Source of the DNA: Zeimonas arvi
Lineage (GTDB): Bacteria > Pseudomonadota > Gammaproteobacteria > Burkholderiales > Burkholderiaceae_E
Direction: 5' to 3'
DNA length: 64,000 nt
NCBI RefSeq assembly: GCF_008039575.1
Contig: NZ_VDUY01000001.1
Coordinates: 496,001-560,000, forward strand
The notes beneath the pieces were generated by a model that worked only from the letters and a program-made list of their open reading frames with translations, had not been told where the DNA came from and did not search any database. The position numbers and the translations under genes are program-made. Below are positions 28,527-37,083 of this stretch, piece by piece (the stretch's first letter is position 1; each line of letters begins with the position of its first letter).

Positions 28527-29192
28527 GTGAAGATTCCCGTGGCGCGCAAACGCATCGGCCTGCTCGGCGGCACCTTCGACCCGATCCACGTCGGGCACCT
28601 GGCGCTGGCGCGCGCGGCCCAGCAGGCGCTGCCTCTCGACGAGGTGCGCTTCCTGCCCACCGGCCATTCCTGGCAGAAGCAGGGCGCGGCCACCGCCGCC
28701 GAGCACCGGCTCGCGATGACGCGCCTGGCCGTGGGCGACACCCCGGGCTGGACCGTGGACACCCGCGAGATCGACCGGGCGGGCGCCACCTACACGGTGG
28801 ACACGCTTCGCGAACTGCGCGAGGCGCTGGGCCCCGACCTGGCGCTCGTCCTGCTGCTGGGCAGCGACCAGTTGCGCAACCTCGCCACCTGGCACCGCTA
28901 TCGCGAGCTGCTCCAGCACGCGCACATCGCCGCCACGCAGCGCGGCCCGCACCGGCTCGCCGAGTTCGATCCGCTGGTCGAGGTGCTGGTCGCCACCCAC
29001 GGCTGCGATGCGCTGCCCGATGCGCCCGCCGGCGCGATCGTCTTCTTCCGGATGCCGCCGGTGCCGGTCTCGGCCACCGTGCTGCGCGAGGCGCTGGCGC
29101 GCGGCGAGCGGCCCGCCGAACTGTTGCCGGCCCCGGTTCTCGACTATATTGACCGCCACCACCTCTACCAGGACGGCGCGGCCCGCGGCTGA
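28527..29192 (+). CDS. nadD: Nicotinate-nucleotide adenylyltransferase
   Basis: A 221-residue nucleotidyltransferase making nicotinate adenine dinucleotide from NaMN and ATP. The signature GLLGGTFDPIHVGHL carries the HxGH motif, and PVSATVLREALARGE is the C-terminal ISxTxxR-like motif. LLLGSDQLRNLATWHRY is also family-typical. The GTG at 28527 is chosen; a second GTG four codons later is equally possible, and neither has a strong ribosome site. It stands directly before rsfS, the usual order in betaproteobacteria. Confidence 0.95.
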   Translation: MKIPVARKRIGLLGGTFDPIHVGHLALARAAQQALPLDEVRFLPTGHSWQKQGAATAAEHRLAMTRLAVGDTPGWTVDTREIDRAGATYTVDTLRELREALGPDLALVLLLGSDQLRNLATWHRYRELLQHAHIAATQRGPHRLAEFDPLVEVLVATHGCDALPDAPAGAIVFFRMPPVPVSATVLREALARGERPAELLPAPVLDYIDRHHLYQDGAARG

Positions 29193-29225
29193 CCCGCGTG
29201 CCCTCCGTCCGATACCCGGACACGG

Positions 29226-29804
29226 ATGGATATCAAGAAACTGCAGCGCGTCATCGTGGATGCGCTCGAAGACGTCAAGGCCCAGGACATCAAGGTCTTC
29301 GACACCACCGGACAGACCCAGCTCTTCGACCGCGTGATCGTGGCCAGCGGCACCTCGAACCGGCAGACGCGCGCGCTGGCCTCGAACGTGCGCGACAAGG
29401 TCAAGGAAGCCGGCGGCCACGTCATCTCGGTCGAGGGCGAGGAGACCGGCGAATGGGTGCTGGTCGACCTCGGCGACGCGGTCGTGCACGTGATGCAGCC
29501 GTCCATCCGCGATTACTACCGCCTCGAGGAGATCTGGGGCGAGAAGCCGGTGCCGGCCAGACCCGCCCCGGCCAGGAAGCCCGTCGCCGACAAGGCGACC
29601 GCCGAGAAGCCCGCGGCGAAGAAGCCCGCGGCGAAGAAGCCCGCGGCGAAGAAGCCGGCGGCGAAGAGGCCGGCAACCAAGACCGCCGCCACGAAGACTG
29701 CTGCAACGAACAAGCCTGCCGCGAAGAAGGCGGCCGCACCGAAGGCTGCCGCCAGCAAGCCGGCAGCGAAGAAGCCCGCCGCCCGCAAGCCCGGCGCGGG
29801 CTGA
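29226..29804 (+). CDS. rsfS: Ribosome silencing factor with long lysine/alanine-rich tail
   Basis: A 192-residue protein. Residues 1-107 are the complete RsfS domain (MDIKKLQRVIVDALEDVKAQ, VIVASGTSNRQTRALASNV, GEWVLVDLGDAVVHVM). It binds ribosomal protein uL14 and keeps the subunits apart in starvation. Residues 110-192 form a low-complexity tail of PAAKK-like repeats, similar in make-up to histone H1 or AlgP/H1-like bacterial proteins. Most RsfS proteins stop near residue 110-120, so this tail is an extension. It is strongly basic and presumably binds RNA or DNA non-specifically. There are six bases between its stop and rlmH. Confidence 0.95.
   Translation: MDIKKLQRVIVDALEDVKAQDIKVFDTTGQTQLFDRVIVASGTSNRQTRALASNVRDKVKEAGGHVISVEGEETGEWVLVDLGDAVVHVMQPSIRDYYRLEEIWGEKPVPARPAPARKPVADKATAEKPAAKKPAAKKPAAKKPAAKRPATKTAATKTAATNKPAAKKAAAPKAAASKPAAKKPAARKPGAG
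29607..29666 (+). repeat. 15-bp tandem repeat in the rsfS tail
   Basis: Four consecutive 15-bp units of AAGCCCGCGGCGAAG. The first three are identical and the fourth has one change (AAGCCGGCGGCGAAG). Each encodes K-P-A-A-K. The copy number could vary between strains by slippage while staying in frame. Confidence 0.9.
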
Positions 29805-29810
29805 ACGCCC

Positions 29811-30281
29811 GTGCTGATCCGCGTCGTGGCGGTCGGCGCGCGGATGCCGGCCTGGGTCGGCGCCGCGGTCGACGACTACGCGAAGCGGCTGCCGGCGGGG
29901 TTCACCGTGGAACTGCGCGAGGTCCGCGCCGAGACGCGCTCGAGCACCGCCAGCGCCGCTGCCTGGATGCAGAAGGAAGCCGCGCGCATCGAGGCGGCGC
30001 TGCCCGCAGCCTGCCGGATCGTCGTGCTCGACGAGCGCGGCAAGGACCTCGACACGCGCGGGCTGGCCGAGCGCATGCGCGCCTGGCAGGAAGACGCCCG
30101 GCCGGTCGCGATCCTGATCGGCGGCCCGGACGGGCTCGACCCCGCGCTGAAGGCGCGCGCCGACGAGACGATCCGGCTGTCCAGCCTCACGCTGCCGCAC
30201 CCGCTGGTGCGCGTGCTGCTGGCCGAGCAGCTCTACCGGGGCTGGTCCATCCTTGCCGGGCATCCGTATCATCGGGAATGA
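29811..30281 (+). CDS. rlmH: 23S rRNA pseudouridine-1915 N3-methyltransferase
   Basis: A 156-residue SPOUT methyltransferase that acts on pseudouridine 1915 in assembled 70S ribosomes. The knot region reads [14 protein letters not shown], and the C-terminus [20 protein letters not shown], then AGHPYHRE, is nearly invariant in the family. The start is GTG, six bases after the rsfS stop. It lies next to rsfS in most betaproteobacteria, both acting on the ribosome. Confidence 0.97.
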   Translation: MLIRVVAVGARMPAWVGAAVDDYAKRLPAGFTVELREVRAETRSSTASAAAWMQKEAARIEAALPAACRIVVLDERGKDLDTRGLAERMRAWQEDARPVAILIGGPDGLDPALKARADETIRLSSLTLPHPLVRVLLAEQLYRGWSILAGHPYHRE

Positions 30282-30300
30282 GCCCCGAGGGAACCCGATC

Positions 30301-30918
30301 TTGCCCAGCGACTTCATCTACCTCGCCTCCACCAGCCCCCGCCGCCAGGAACTGCTCGCGCAGATCGGCGTGCGCTTCGAGCTGCTGCTGCCCGACCCGG
30401 ACGAGGACGCCGAAGCGCTCGAAGCCTTCCGCCCCGGGGAGTCCCCGACCCGCTACGTCGAGCGGGTCACGCTCGCCAAGGCTGCCGCCGCGCGGCAACG
30501 GCAGGCTCGACGCGCGCTCCCCCCTGCGCCGATCCTGGCGGCCGACACCACGGTGGCGATCGGCGGAAGGATCCTGGCCAAGCCCGCGGACGACGCCGAC
30601 GCCTGCCGGATGCTGACCGAGCTGGCCGGCCGCACCCACCGTGTCCTGACCGCGGTGGCGGTCGTGCGCGGGCCGCGGATCGAGCACCGGATCAACGTGT
30701 CGCGCGTGTCCTTCGCCCGGATGAGCGCGGCCGAGATCGCGCGCTACGTGGCCAGCGGGGAACCGCGCGGCAAGGCGGGCGGCTACGCGATCCAGGGCAT
30801 GGTCGCGCGCTTCGTGCGACGAATCGAGGGCAGCCACTCCGGTATCATGGGACTGCCCTTGTACGAGACCGCGCAGCTGCTGCGCGACGACGGCAGCCCG
30901 CCCCCAGCGACCCGATGA
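30301..30918 (+). CDS. maf: Maf-family nucleoside triphosphate pyrophosphatase
   Basis: A 205-residue house-cleaning pyrophosphatase. The motif [17 protein letters not shown] begins at residue 8. [15 protein letters not shown] and [10 protein letters not shown] are the catalytic segments. It hydrolyses non-canonical or methylated NTPs; whether it is of the dTTP/UTP or 7-methyl-GTP type cannot be told with confidence. The TTG at 30301 is preferred because GAGGGA lies eight bases before it; an upstream TTG at 30253 would overlap rlmH. The stop overlaps rng by four bases. Confidence 0.92.
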   Translation: MPSDFIYLASTSPRRQELLAQIGVRFELLLPDPDEDAEALEAFRPGESPTRYVERVTLAKAAAARQRQARRALPPAPILAADTTVAIGGRILAKPADDADACRMLTELAGRTHRVLTAVAVVRGPRIEHRINVSRVSFARMSAAEIARYVASGEPRGKAGGYAIQGMVARFVRRIEGSHSGIMGLPLYETAQLLRDDGSPPPATR

Positions 30919-32378
30919 CCGAAGAGATCCTCGTCAACCACGCCGCGCACGAGACCCGGGTCGCCGTCATCCAGCAGGGCGCGATGCAGGAGCTGCACGT
31001 CGAGCGCGCCGCCACCCGCGGCCTGGTCGGCAACGTGTACCTGGGCCGCGTGTCGAGGGTGCTGCCGGGCATGCAGTCGGCCTTCGTCGACGTCGGCCTC
31101 GAGCGCGCCGCCTTCCTGCACGTGGCCGACCTATGGCAGTCGCGTGCCAGCGCCCACGGCAGCGGGTCGCCCATCCCCATCGAGAAGCTGCTGTTCGAGG
31201 GCCAGCCCCTGCTGGTGCAGGTGATCAAGGACCCGCTGGGCACCAAGGGCGCCCGCCTGTCCACGCAGATCAGCATCGCCGGGCGCTTCCTCGTCTACCT
31301 GCCGCAGGATCCGCACATCGGCGTGTCGCAGCGCATCGGCGACGAGGCCGGCCGCGCCGAGCTGCGCGCCCGCCTGCAGCGGCTGATGCCCGACGACGAG
31401 AAGGGCGGCTTCATCATCCGCACCTCGGCCGAAGACGCCTCCGACGACGAGCTCGCCGCCGACATCGCCTACCTGCGCAAGCGCTGGCGCCAGATCCTCG
31501 GCGCGAGCCGCGAGCGTCCCGCGCCCTCGCTGCTCTACCAGGAGCTGAGCCTGGGCGAACGGGTGCTGCGCGACCTCGCCACCGACCGCACCGGCGCGAT
31601 CATGGTGGACTCGCGCGAAGCGCTGGCCGAGCTGGCGGACTTCGCCCGCGCCTACATGCCCTCGATGGCGGGGCGCCTGCGCCACTATGCGGGCGAGCGC
31701 CCGCTCTTCGAGCTGCACGGCGTGGAAGACGAGATCGCCCGCGCGCTGTCGCGCCGGGTCGACCTGAAGTCCGGCGGCTACCTGATCATCGACCAGACCG
31801 AGGCGATGACCACGATCGACGTCAACACCGGCGGCTACGTGGGCGGGCGCAACTTCGACGACACGATCTTCCGCACGAACCTCGAAGCCGCCCACGCGAT
31901 CGCGCGGCAACTGCGGGTGCGCAACCTGGGCGGGATCATCATCGTCGACTTCATCGACATGACCGGCAACGAGCACCGCGAGGCCGTGCTGCAGGAATTG
32001 CGCAAGGCGCTCGCGCGCGACCGCACCAAGTCGAGCGTGAACGGCTTCACCTCGCTCGGGCTGGTCGAGATGACCCGCAAGCGCACCCGCGAGTCGCTCG
32101 CGCACATCCTGCTCGAGCGCTGCCCCACCTGCGAAGGCAAGGGACAGATCAAGACCGCGCGCAGCGTCTGCTACGAGATCCTGCGCGAGATCCAGCGCGA
32201 GGCGGGACAGTTCAGCCCGAAGGAGTTCCGCATCGTGGCCTCGCAGTCGGTCATCGACCTCTTCCTCGAGGAAGAATCGCAGCCTCTGGCCGCGCTGGGC
32301 GACGCGATCGGCAAGCGCATCGCGCTGCAGGTCGAGACCGTCTTCGCGCAGGAGCAGTACGACATCGTTCTGATGTGA
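30915..32378 (+). CDS. rng: Ribonuclease G
   Basis: A 487-residue endoribonuclease for 16S rRNA 5' maturation and mRNA decay. An S1 RNA-binding domain lies at about 35-125. The 5' sensor and DNase I-like catalytic part has [20 protein letters not shown] and IIIVDFIDM, holding the magnesium-binding aspartates. The zinc-link is CPTCEGKG. The long C-terminal scaffold of RNase E is missing, which identifies RNase G. It closes the yebC-to-rng run, with its ATG in the maf stop. Confidence 0.96.
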   Translation: MTEEILVNHAAHETRVAVIQQGAMQELHVERAATRGLVGNVYLGRVSRVLPGMQSAFVDVGLERAAFLHVADLWQSRASAHGSGSPIPIEKLLFEGQPLLVQVIKDPLGTKGARLSTQISIAGRFLVYLPQDPHIGVSQRIGDEAGRAELRARLQRLMPDDEKGGFIIRTSAEDASDDELAADIAYLRKRWRQILGASRERPAPSLLYQELSLGERVLRDLATDRTGAIMVDSREALAELADFARAYMPSMAGRLRHYAGERPLFELHGVEDEIARALSRRVDLKSGGYLIIDQTEAMTTIDVNTGGYVGGRNFDDTIFRTNLEAAHAIARQLRVRNLGGIIIVDFIDMTGNEHREAVLQELRKALARDRTKSSVNGFTSLGLVEMTRKRTRESLAHILLERCPTCEGKGQIKTARSVCYEILREIQREAGQFSPKEFRIVASQSVIDLFLEEESQPLAALGDAIGKRIALQVETVFAQEQYDIVLM

Positions 32379-32457
32379 GCGAAGCGGTCGATCGAGCACG
32401 GGACGGAAGAGGCCTGGCGCCTCGACGCGCGCTGCTGCGCCGCGCAATGCATTTCCT

Positions 32458-32486
32458 TTGACCCCCGCGGAAATTGGGCATAGATT
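32458..32486 (+). promoter_or_regulatory. Sigma70-type promoter of the sugar dehydrogenase operon
   Basis: TTGACC (32458-32463) and TAGATT (32481-32486) are separated by 17 bp, in an AT-richer patch between rng and the dehydrogenase gene. A transcript would start about 30 nt before the ATG at 32523. That ATG is preceded by the ribosome site AAAGGGGG. Confidence 0.68.
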
Positions 32487-32522
32487 GAGGCCCCTTCGCG
32501 TCCTGAAAAGGGGGATCGGAAC

Positions 32523-33983
32523 ATGGTCACCTCGCCCTTCGGATCGCTCCCGGCGCACGTCCTGCGCCCCCGCGCCGCCCTGATCGGCGCGGCCCTCTCG
32601 GCGGCGGCACTCGGCGCCGCCCACGCTCAGCAGATCCCGACCTCGCCCGACCAGGTCGCCCGACCGGGCGGCAAGGTCCCCGGTGCGCCCAAGCTCGCGC
32701 TGGTCAAGGTCGCCGACGGCTTTCACGACCCGGTGGGCGTCACCGCGGCCAATGACGGGTCGGGCCGGATCTTCGTCGTCGAACGGGTCGGCCGCGTGCG
32801 CGTGGTGAACAAGGACGGCAAGGTCAATCCCGAGCCCTTCCTCGACCTCACGAACTTCAATCCGCTGGGCACCGACGTGCAGACCGGCTTCGTCGAGCAG
32901 GGGCTCTGGTCGATCGCCCTTCATCCGAAGTTCAAGGAGAACGGCCACGTCTACGTGCATTACTCGTCGCTGCCCTTCAACGGGGCGTCGATGGTCGCCC
33001 GCTTCACGGTGGACAAGGCCAGCCCGGACCGGATCACGAAAGAGCAGCTCACGAAATCGGCCAAGGTCCTGATGAACATCCCCCAGCCGTACTACAACCA
33101 CTACGGCGGCCGGATCGACTTCGGGCCCGACGGCAAGCTCTACATCGGCAAGGGCGACGGCGGCTGGGAGGGCGACCCGCTCAACGCGGGACAGAACCTG
33201 AACGTGCTCTGGGCGAAGATCCTGCGCATCGACGTCGACACGCCCGACGACGTGGCCTACGCGATCCCGAAGGACAACCCCTTCGCGAAGGCCGACCGGC
33301 CGCAGCTGATGTCGCTGTTCGGCATCACCGAGCAAGGCTTCACCGCCAACCAGATCGGCTCGCGCCCCGAGACCTGGGCCTACGGGCTGCGCAATCCCTA
33401 CTCCTTCCACTTCGATCCGAAGACCGGCGACCTGTTCATCGCCGACGTCGGCCAGAACCACTGGGAGGAGATCGACTGGCAGCCGGCCTCGTCGAAGGGG
33501 GGCGAGAACTACGGCTGGAAGTTCAACCAGGGCTCGCATTGCCATCCCACCACCGGCCCGGGCGAGAAATGCCCGATCGTCGGCGTGCTGCCGGTCGCGG
33601 AGTATCCGCACCAGGAGCCCTATCCTGGCGCGGAGAAACTCACGAGCGGATGGGGCTGCTCCGCCCAGGGTCTGGGCGTGGCCAATTACGGGGGCATGAA
33701 GAGCACCTACCTGGTCGGCGACTGGTGCTCGGGCCGCCTGTTCGGCGTGGCCTGGGACCCCGGCGCATCGAAGTGGCAGATGCAGGAATTGCTGCAGGCG
33801 ACCTTGCAGTTCACCTCCGGCACGGTCGATGCCGATGGACACGTGCTGGCGACCAATTGCGTCTGCTTCTACACCGAGGACAAGGGCCCGACCGCGAACC
33901 CGCCCGGCTCGCTGTGGCGAATCCTGCCGGCCGACCAGGTCCCGGCCGGAGCCGAGGTCGCGCGGGTGCGACAAGCTCAGTAA
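32523..33983 (+). CDS. Secreted PQQ-dependent sugar (sorbosone-type) dehydrogenase
   Basis: A 486-residue periplasmic protein. After a signal peptide ending ALGAAHA-QQ comes a six-bladed beta-propeller of the soluble glucose/sorbosone dehydrogenase (GSDH) family. Recognisable blades are GLWSIALHPKFKENGHVYVHY, split RIDFGPDGKLYIGKGDGG with the calcium-site GDGG, and ETWAYGLRNPYSFHFD. Several cysteines near the C-terminus (HCHPTT, KCPIV, GWGCSA, DWCSG, NCVCF) suggest disulfides. The substrate is unknown. The cytochrome c gene seven bases downstream is the likely electron acceptor. No PQQ synthesis gene lies in the window. Confidence 0.87.
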   Translation: MVTSPFGSLPAHVLRPRAALIGAALSAAALGAAHAQQIPTSPDQVARPGGKVPGAPKLALVKVADGFHDPVGVTAANDGSGRIFVVERVGRVRVVNKDGKVNPEPFLDLTNFNPLGTDVQTGFVEQGLWSIALHPKFKENGHVYVHYSSLPFNGASMVARFTVDKASPDRITKEQLTKSAKVLMNIPQPYYNHYGGRIDFGPDGKLYIGKGDGGWEGDPLNAGQNLNVLWAKILRIDVDTPDDVAYAIPKDNPFAKADRPQLMSLFGITEQGFTANQIGSRPETWAYGLRNPYSFHFDPKTGDLFIADVGQNHWEEIDWQPASSKGGENYGWKFNQGSHCHPTTGPGEKCPIVGVLPVAEYPHQEPYPGAEKLTSGWGCSAQGLGVANYGGMKSTYLVGDWCSGRLFGVAWDPGASKWQMQELLQATLQFTSGTVDADGHVLATNCVCFYTEDKGPTANPPGSLWRILPADQVPAGAEVARVRQAQ

Positions 33984-33990
33984 AGGGGCC

Positions 33991-34479
33991 ATGCCCGAAT
34001 TCCCGCCACGATCGCGCGCCGGACGATGGGCCCGCGGGTTGCTGGCGGGCGTTGCGGTCACGGCCTTCGCGGGCGCGGCGCTGGCCGAAAAGCCGGTCTT
34101 CACGCACCCCTTCGATGGCGCGCCGATCGACACGCCGCTCGAGGCCGGCGAGAAGTCCACGCCCGCCCTCGAGAAGTTCAAGGAAACCGGCGAGAACCCT
34201 TACCGCGGCCAGCCCGATGCGCTGGCCGCGGGCAAGAAGCTCTACGACGAGTGGTGCCAGGTCTGCCACGCCGCCGACGCCACCGGAAAGATGGGCCCGT
34301 CGCTGGTCGGGAACAAGCACGTCTACGCCCAGACCGCGACCGACGCCGGGATGTTCGCGGTCGTCTACGCCGGCGCGTCAGGCGCGATGCAGCCCTTCGG
34401 CGGCCGGATTCCCCAGGACGACATCCTGAAGATCATCGCCTACGTGCGCAGCCTGGACAAGCAGGCTGCCGCGCGTTGA
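33991..34479 (+). CDS. Periplasmic c-type cytochrome, partner of the dehydrogenase
   Basis: A 162-residue protein with a signal peptide ending GAALA-EK. It has a single haem site CQVCH (C89, C92, H93) and a probable axial methionine M133 in GASGAMQPFGGR. The WCQVCH...GKMGPSLVGN pattern recalls the small cytochromes that accept electrons from PQQ alcohol dehydrogenases (PedF-like), as far as I remember those sequences. AAAGGGG precedes the ATG. It abuts the convergent DUF4870 gene with no spacer, the stop codons being adjacent at 34477-34482. Confidence 0.9.
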   Translation: MPEFPPRSRAGRWARGLLAGVAVTAFAGAALAEKPVFTHPFDGAPIDTPLEAGEKSTPALEKFKETGENPYRGQPDALAAGKKLYDEWCQVCHAADATGKMGPSLVGNKHVYAQTATDAGMFAVVYAGASGAMQPFGGRIPQDDILKIIAYVRSLDKQAAAR

Positions 34480-34836
34480 TCAGACCAGCTTCGACGCGTC
34501 GACCGCCTTGCCGTCGTTCAGCGCGAGCCAGCCCTTGACGATGCGGTAGATCGCCCACACGCCGACTGCCAGCAGCATCGGGAATCCGATCAGGATGAAC
34601 ATCAGCAGCCAGCTCACGAAGGCGCCGACCAGCGTGTACCAGAAGGTCTTGATCTGCCACTCGAAGTGGCTTGCCACCCAGGTGCCGGCGACCTCGTCAC
34701 GCTTCAGGTAGTTGATGATGATCGCCGCGATCGCGGTGATCCCGATGATGCAGGAGATCGCGTAGAGCGCGTAGCAGATCGTGGCGAGCTTCCTCGCCTG
34801 CTCGGTTCGAATGTCGTCGGACGGCATCTGTTCCAT
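34480..34836 (-). CDS. DUF4870-like small membrane protein
   Basis: A 118-residue protein with three hydrophobic helices (about 18-42, 65-85 and 88-105). A hydrophilic N-terminus (MPSDDIRTEQARKLATICYA) comes first. Residues DEVAGTWVASHFEWQIKTFW fit the DUF4870 signature, where a helix pair is joined by a short amphipathic loop. The function is unknown. GGAG lies before the ATG at 34836; a second ATG three codons in is possible. Confidence 0.82.
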   Translation of the reverse strand: MEQMPSDDIRTEQARKLATICYALYAISCIIGITAIAAIIINYLKRDEVAGTWVASHFEWQIKTFWYTLVGAFVSWLLMFILIGFPMLLAVGVWAIYRIVKGWLALNDGKAVDASKLV

Positions 34837-34860
34837 TCCGTGTCTCCGTGATTGCGAATC

Positions 34861-34888
34861 GGGCCGGTCGCGGCCGACGCACCGGCCC
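34861..34888 (-). terminator. Hairpin after the peroxidase-like gene
   Basis: GGGCCGGT (34861-34868) pairs perfectly with ACCGGCCC (34881-34888) across a 12-nt loop, eight bases after the stop of the minus-strand gene at 34896. There is no T-run, so it may only slow polymerase or protect the 3' end. Confidence 0.4.
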
Positions 34889-34895
34889 CGGGGAT

Positions 34896-35474
34896 TCAAC
34901 TGCGGGGCAAGCGGCCCATCGCGTAGAACTCTTCGTTGGGCATCATGCCCGAGAGGTTGGCCATCCGGTTCGACAGCGCGAAGAACGCGGCGATCGCGCC
35001 GATGTCCCAGGCGTCCTCGTCGGAGAATCCGTGCGCGTGGAGCTTCTCGAAGTCGGCCGGCACCAGCGCAGCGGAATCGGTGGCGACCTTCATCGCGAAC
35101 TCGATCATCGCGGACTGGCGGGGCGTGAGCTCGGCCTTGCGCCAGTTGGTGGCCAGCTGGTCCGAGACGCGCGGGTTCTTCTCGTAGATGCGCAGGATGG
35201 CGCCGTGCGCCACCACGCAGTACAGGCACTGGTTCGCCCCGCTCGTGGCGACCACGATCATTTCCTTCTCGCCCTTCGACAGGCCGTTCTTCGGCAGCAT
35301 CAGCGCGTCGTGGTAGGCGAAGAAGGCGCGGAACTCCTCGGGCCGGCGCGCGAGCTTGAGGAAGACGTTCGGCACGAAGCCCGCCTTTTCCTGCACCGCC
35401 AGGATCTTCTCGCGGATGTCGTCGGGCAGGCCCGCGATCCTGGGCAGCGGGTAACGGTCGGTCTTGTCGGTCAT
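34896..35474 (-). CDS. Peroxidase-related enzyme, carboxymuconolactone decarboxylase/AhpD-like
   Basis: A 192-residue all-helical protein. The redox motif CLYCVVAHGAILR carries the CxxC-xxxH arrangement of alkylhydroperoxidase D proteins. LSKGEKEMIVVATSGANQC, split before it, is the typical preceding helix, and LTPRQSAMIEFAMKV the second half. It probably reduces peroxides with a thiol donor. The ATG at 35474 follows GGAGAA; upstream codons in frame overlap the FkbM gene end. It lies 26 bp after that gene on the same strand. Confidence 0.88.
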   Translation of the reverse strand: MTDKTDRYPLPRIAGLPDDIREKILAVQEKAGFVPNVFLKLARRPEEFRAFFAYHDALMLPKNGLSKGEKEMIVVATSGANQCLYCVVAHGAILRIYEKNPRVSDQLATNWRKAELTPRQSAMIEFAMKVATDSAALVPADFEKLHAHGFSDEDAWDIGAIAAFFALSNRMANLSGMMPNEEFYAMGRLPRS

Positions 35475-35500
35475 CGATGGTTCTCCGATAGCGATTCTCG

Positions 35501-36331
35501 TCATGTTAGCCGTTGCCACAGCAGATCGGCCTGCCCGGTCAATGTCCGCAGCGCGGTCGCATCGACCTCGACCATGCCCGTCTCGCCGAACATCGAGACC
35601 TGCATGCCGCTCGAGTCCAGCAAGTCGATCAAGGCCGACGGTTCAATGCCGGCCCGCCTCATCAGGTCGGGCGAGTACTCGATCACCATGTTCCTGCAAC
35701 GAGACAGGGTCGCGCTGGCGCCTCGCAGCGCGGACAGCTCGAACCCCTCGATGTCGATCTTGATCAGGTCGACGGGGCGCTCGGCAAGGCCGAGCGCGGC
35801 AAGCCGGTCGTCGAGCGCCACGACCGGCACCCGCACCGTTTCCCCGCCGGGCGTGGGCAGCAGCGAATGGCGGCCGGGGTTCGACGCCTTGTACAGGTGC
35901 AGCTCGAGCTCGCCGGGCCGATCGGCCAGGCCCTCGCGCAGCGCGCTCACGTTCCGGCAGCCGTTGCGCAGGAGGTTCGCTTCGAGCAGGCCGAAATTGC
36001 CCGGCTCCGGTTCGAAGGCCACCACCCGCCCCGTGCCGCCCGCCAGCCTCGAGAACAGGCAGCTGTACCACCCGAAGTTGGCGCCGATGTCGACGAACAG
36101 CCCGCCGCCGCCGATCGGGAAGGCGTCCAGGATCCAGTTCCCGATCGCCGGCTCGTAGGAGCGGTACTTGTACAGATGCCGGGCGAGTCCGGAACGGATC
36201 GGCAAGCGGAAGCTCAACTCGAGCACGGGCACCTGTGCGACCAGGCTGCCGGCGGGCGTCGCGACGCGCCGCAAGGCGTACGCGAGCGTGCGAACCAGGC
36301 TGCGCGAGCGCGCCAGTCTTGGCTGATTCAC
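35501..36331 (-). CDS. FkbM-family methyltransferase
   Basis: A 276-residue SAM-dependent methyltransferase. The SAM motif is LFVDIGANFGWYSCLF, followed by VVAFEPEPGNFGLLEANL and LIKIDIEGFELSALRGA, the FkbM hallmarks. FkbM enzymes O-methylate sugars or polyketides. Placed after two glycosyltransferases, it most likely methylates an LPS or surface-glycan sugar. The GTG start at 36331 is set by the GTGA overlap with the preceding gene. Confidence 0.9.
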   Translation of the reverse strand: MNQPRLARSRSLVRTLAYALRRVATPAGSLVAQVPVLELSFRLPIRSGLARHLYKYRSYEPAIGNWILDAFPIGGGGLFVDIGANFGWYSCLFSRLAGGTGRVVAFEPEPGNFGLLEANLLRNGCRNVSALREGLADRPGELELHLYKASNPGRHSLLPTPGGETVRVPVVALDDRLAALGLAERPVDLIKIDIEGFELSALRGASATLSRCRNMVIEYSPDLMRRAGIEPSALIDLLDSSGMQVSMFGETGMVEVDATALRTLTGQADLLWQRLT

Positions 36332-37083
36332 CGGGGCGGCTCCTCCTCGATCCATCTGTACTTGAGCCAGCTGCCCAGCGCATTGAGCCGCGCGATCGTG
36401 AAGCCCGCGCGGCCGTCGAGAAAGCCGCCGCGCAGCAGGTAGCCGCGCAGGAAGGTCCAGCCGGCATGCAAGGCGGCGCTGGCGACGCCGCCGCGCCGGC
36501 CCTTCGCACGCAGTTTCGCCGCGCCGAGCCGCGCGTAGCGCACGGTCTTCTCGCGCATGTCCTCCACCGAGTCCACGCTGTCGTGCAGCAGCAGGCCGGC
36601 CAGCCGGTCGTGCGGCGGCGGGCAGTCCACCCGCTCGTGCACCAGGTCGTCGGTGAAGCGGGCGTGCTCGCGGCGGAACAGGCGCAGCACGCGATCGTTG
36701 CGCCAGTCGCCGTGGCGGATGCGCTGGCCACAGAAGAAGCTGCCGCGCTCGATCCAGTAGCCCAGCGGCTCGCCCGCGCCCCGCACCACCGCGAGGATGG
36801 CCTCGCGCAGCGCGTCGTCGACCTGCTCGTCCGCGTCGATCGACAGCACCCAGTCGCCGTGACAGGCGTCCAGCGCGCGGTTCTTCTGCGGGCCGAACCC
36901 CGGCCAGTCCGGCGTTGCGATCACGGTTGCGCCGAGCCGTCTCGCGATGTCCGGCGTGCCGTCGTCGCTGCCCGAGTCGACGATCACGATCTCGTCGGCG
37001 AAATCCACCGAGCGCAGGCAGCGCTCGATCCGGTGCGCCTCGTTCTTCGCGATGACCGCAACCGACAGGACGGGCCGGCTCAA
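36328..37083 (-). CDS. Family 2 glycosyltransferase (WaaE/KdtX-like)
   Basis: A 251-residue GT-A enzyme. The donor-binding part is VAVIAKNEAHRIERCLRS, then VDSGSDDGT, then the metal-binding SIDADEQVDD. WPGFGPQKNRALDAC and the later WRNDRVLRLFRREHARF are characteristic of the WaaE/KdtX group, which adds glucose to the LPS inner core. No transmembrane helix is apparent. The TTG start at 37083 overlaps the previous stop (TTGA). No ATG is available near the conserved N-terminus. Confidence 0.9.
   Translation of the reverse strand: MSRPVLSVAVIAKNEAHRIERCLRSVDFADEIVIVDSGSDDGTPDIARRLGATVIATPDWPGFGPQKNRALDACHGDWVLSIDADEQVDDALREAILAVVRGAGEPLGYWIERGSFFCGQRIRHGDWRNDRVLRLFRREHARFTDDLVHERVDCPPPHDRLAGLLLHDSVDSVEDMREKTVRYARLGAAKLRAKGRRGGVASAALHAGWTFLRGYLLRGGFLDGRAGFTIARLNALGSWLKYRWIEEEPPR

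Noticed and set aside
29607-29666. CRISPR-like short repeats
   Set aside because: The units are contiguous 15-mers inside the rsfS coding frame with no spacers, and no cas gene is near.
31131-34181. A minus-strand open frame of over 1000 codons opposite rng and the sugar dehydrogenase
   Set aside because: It is antisense to two well-recognised genes, its protein is an arginine/alanine/leucine-rich low-complexity string without motifs, and long stop-free antisense frames are expected at this GC content.
34861-34888. Classical Rho-independent terminator
   Set aside because: The stem is perfect but no T-run follows on either strand, so it is listed only as a low-confidence hairpin.
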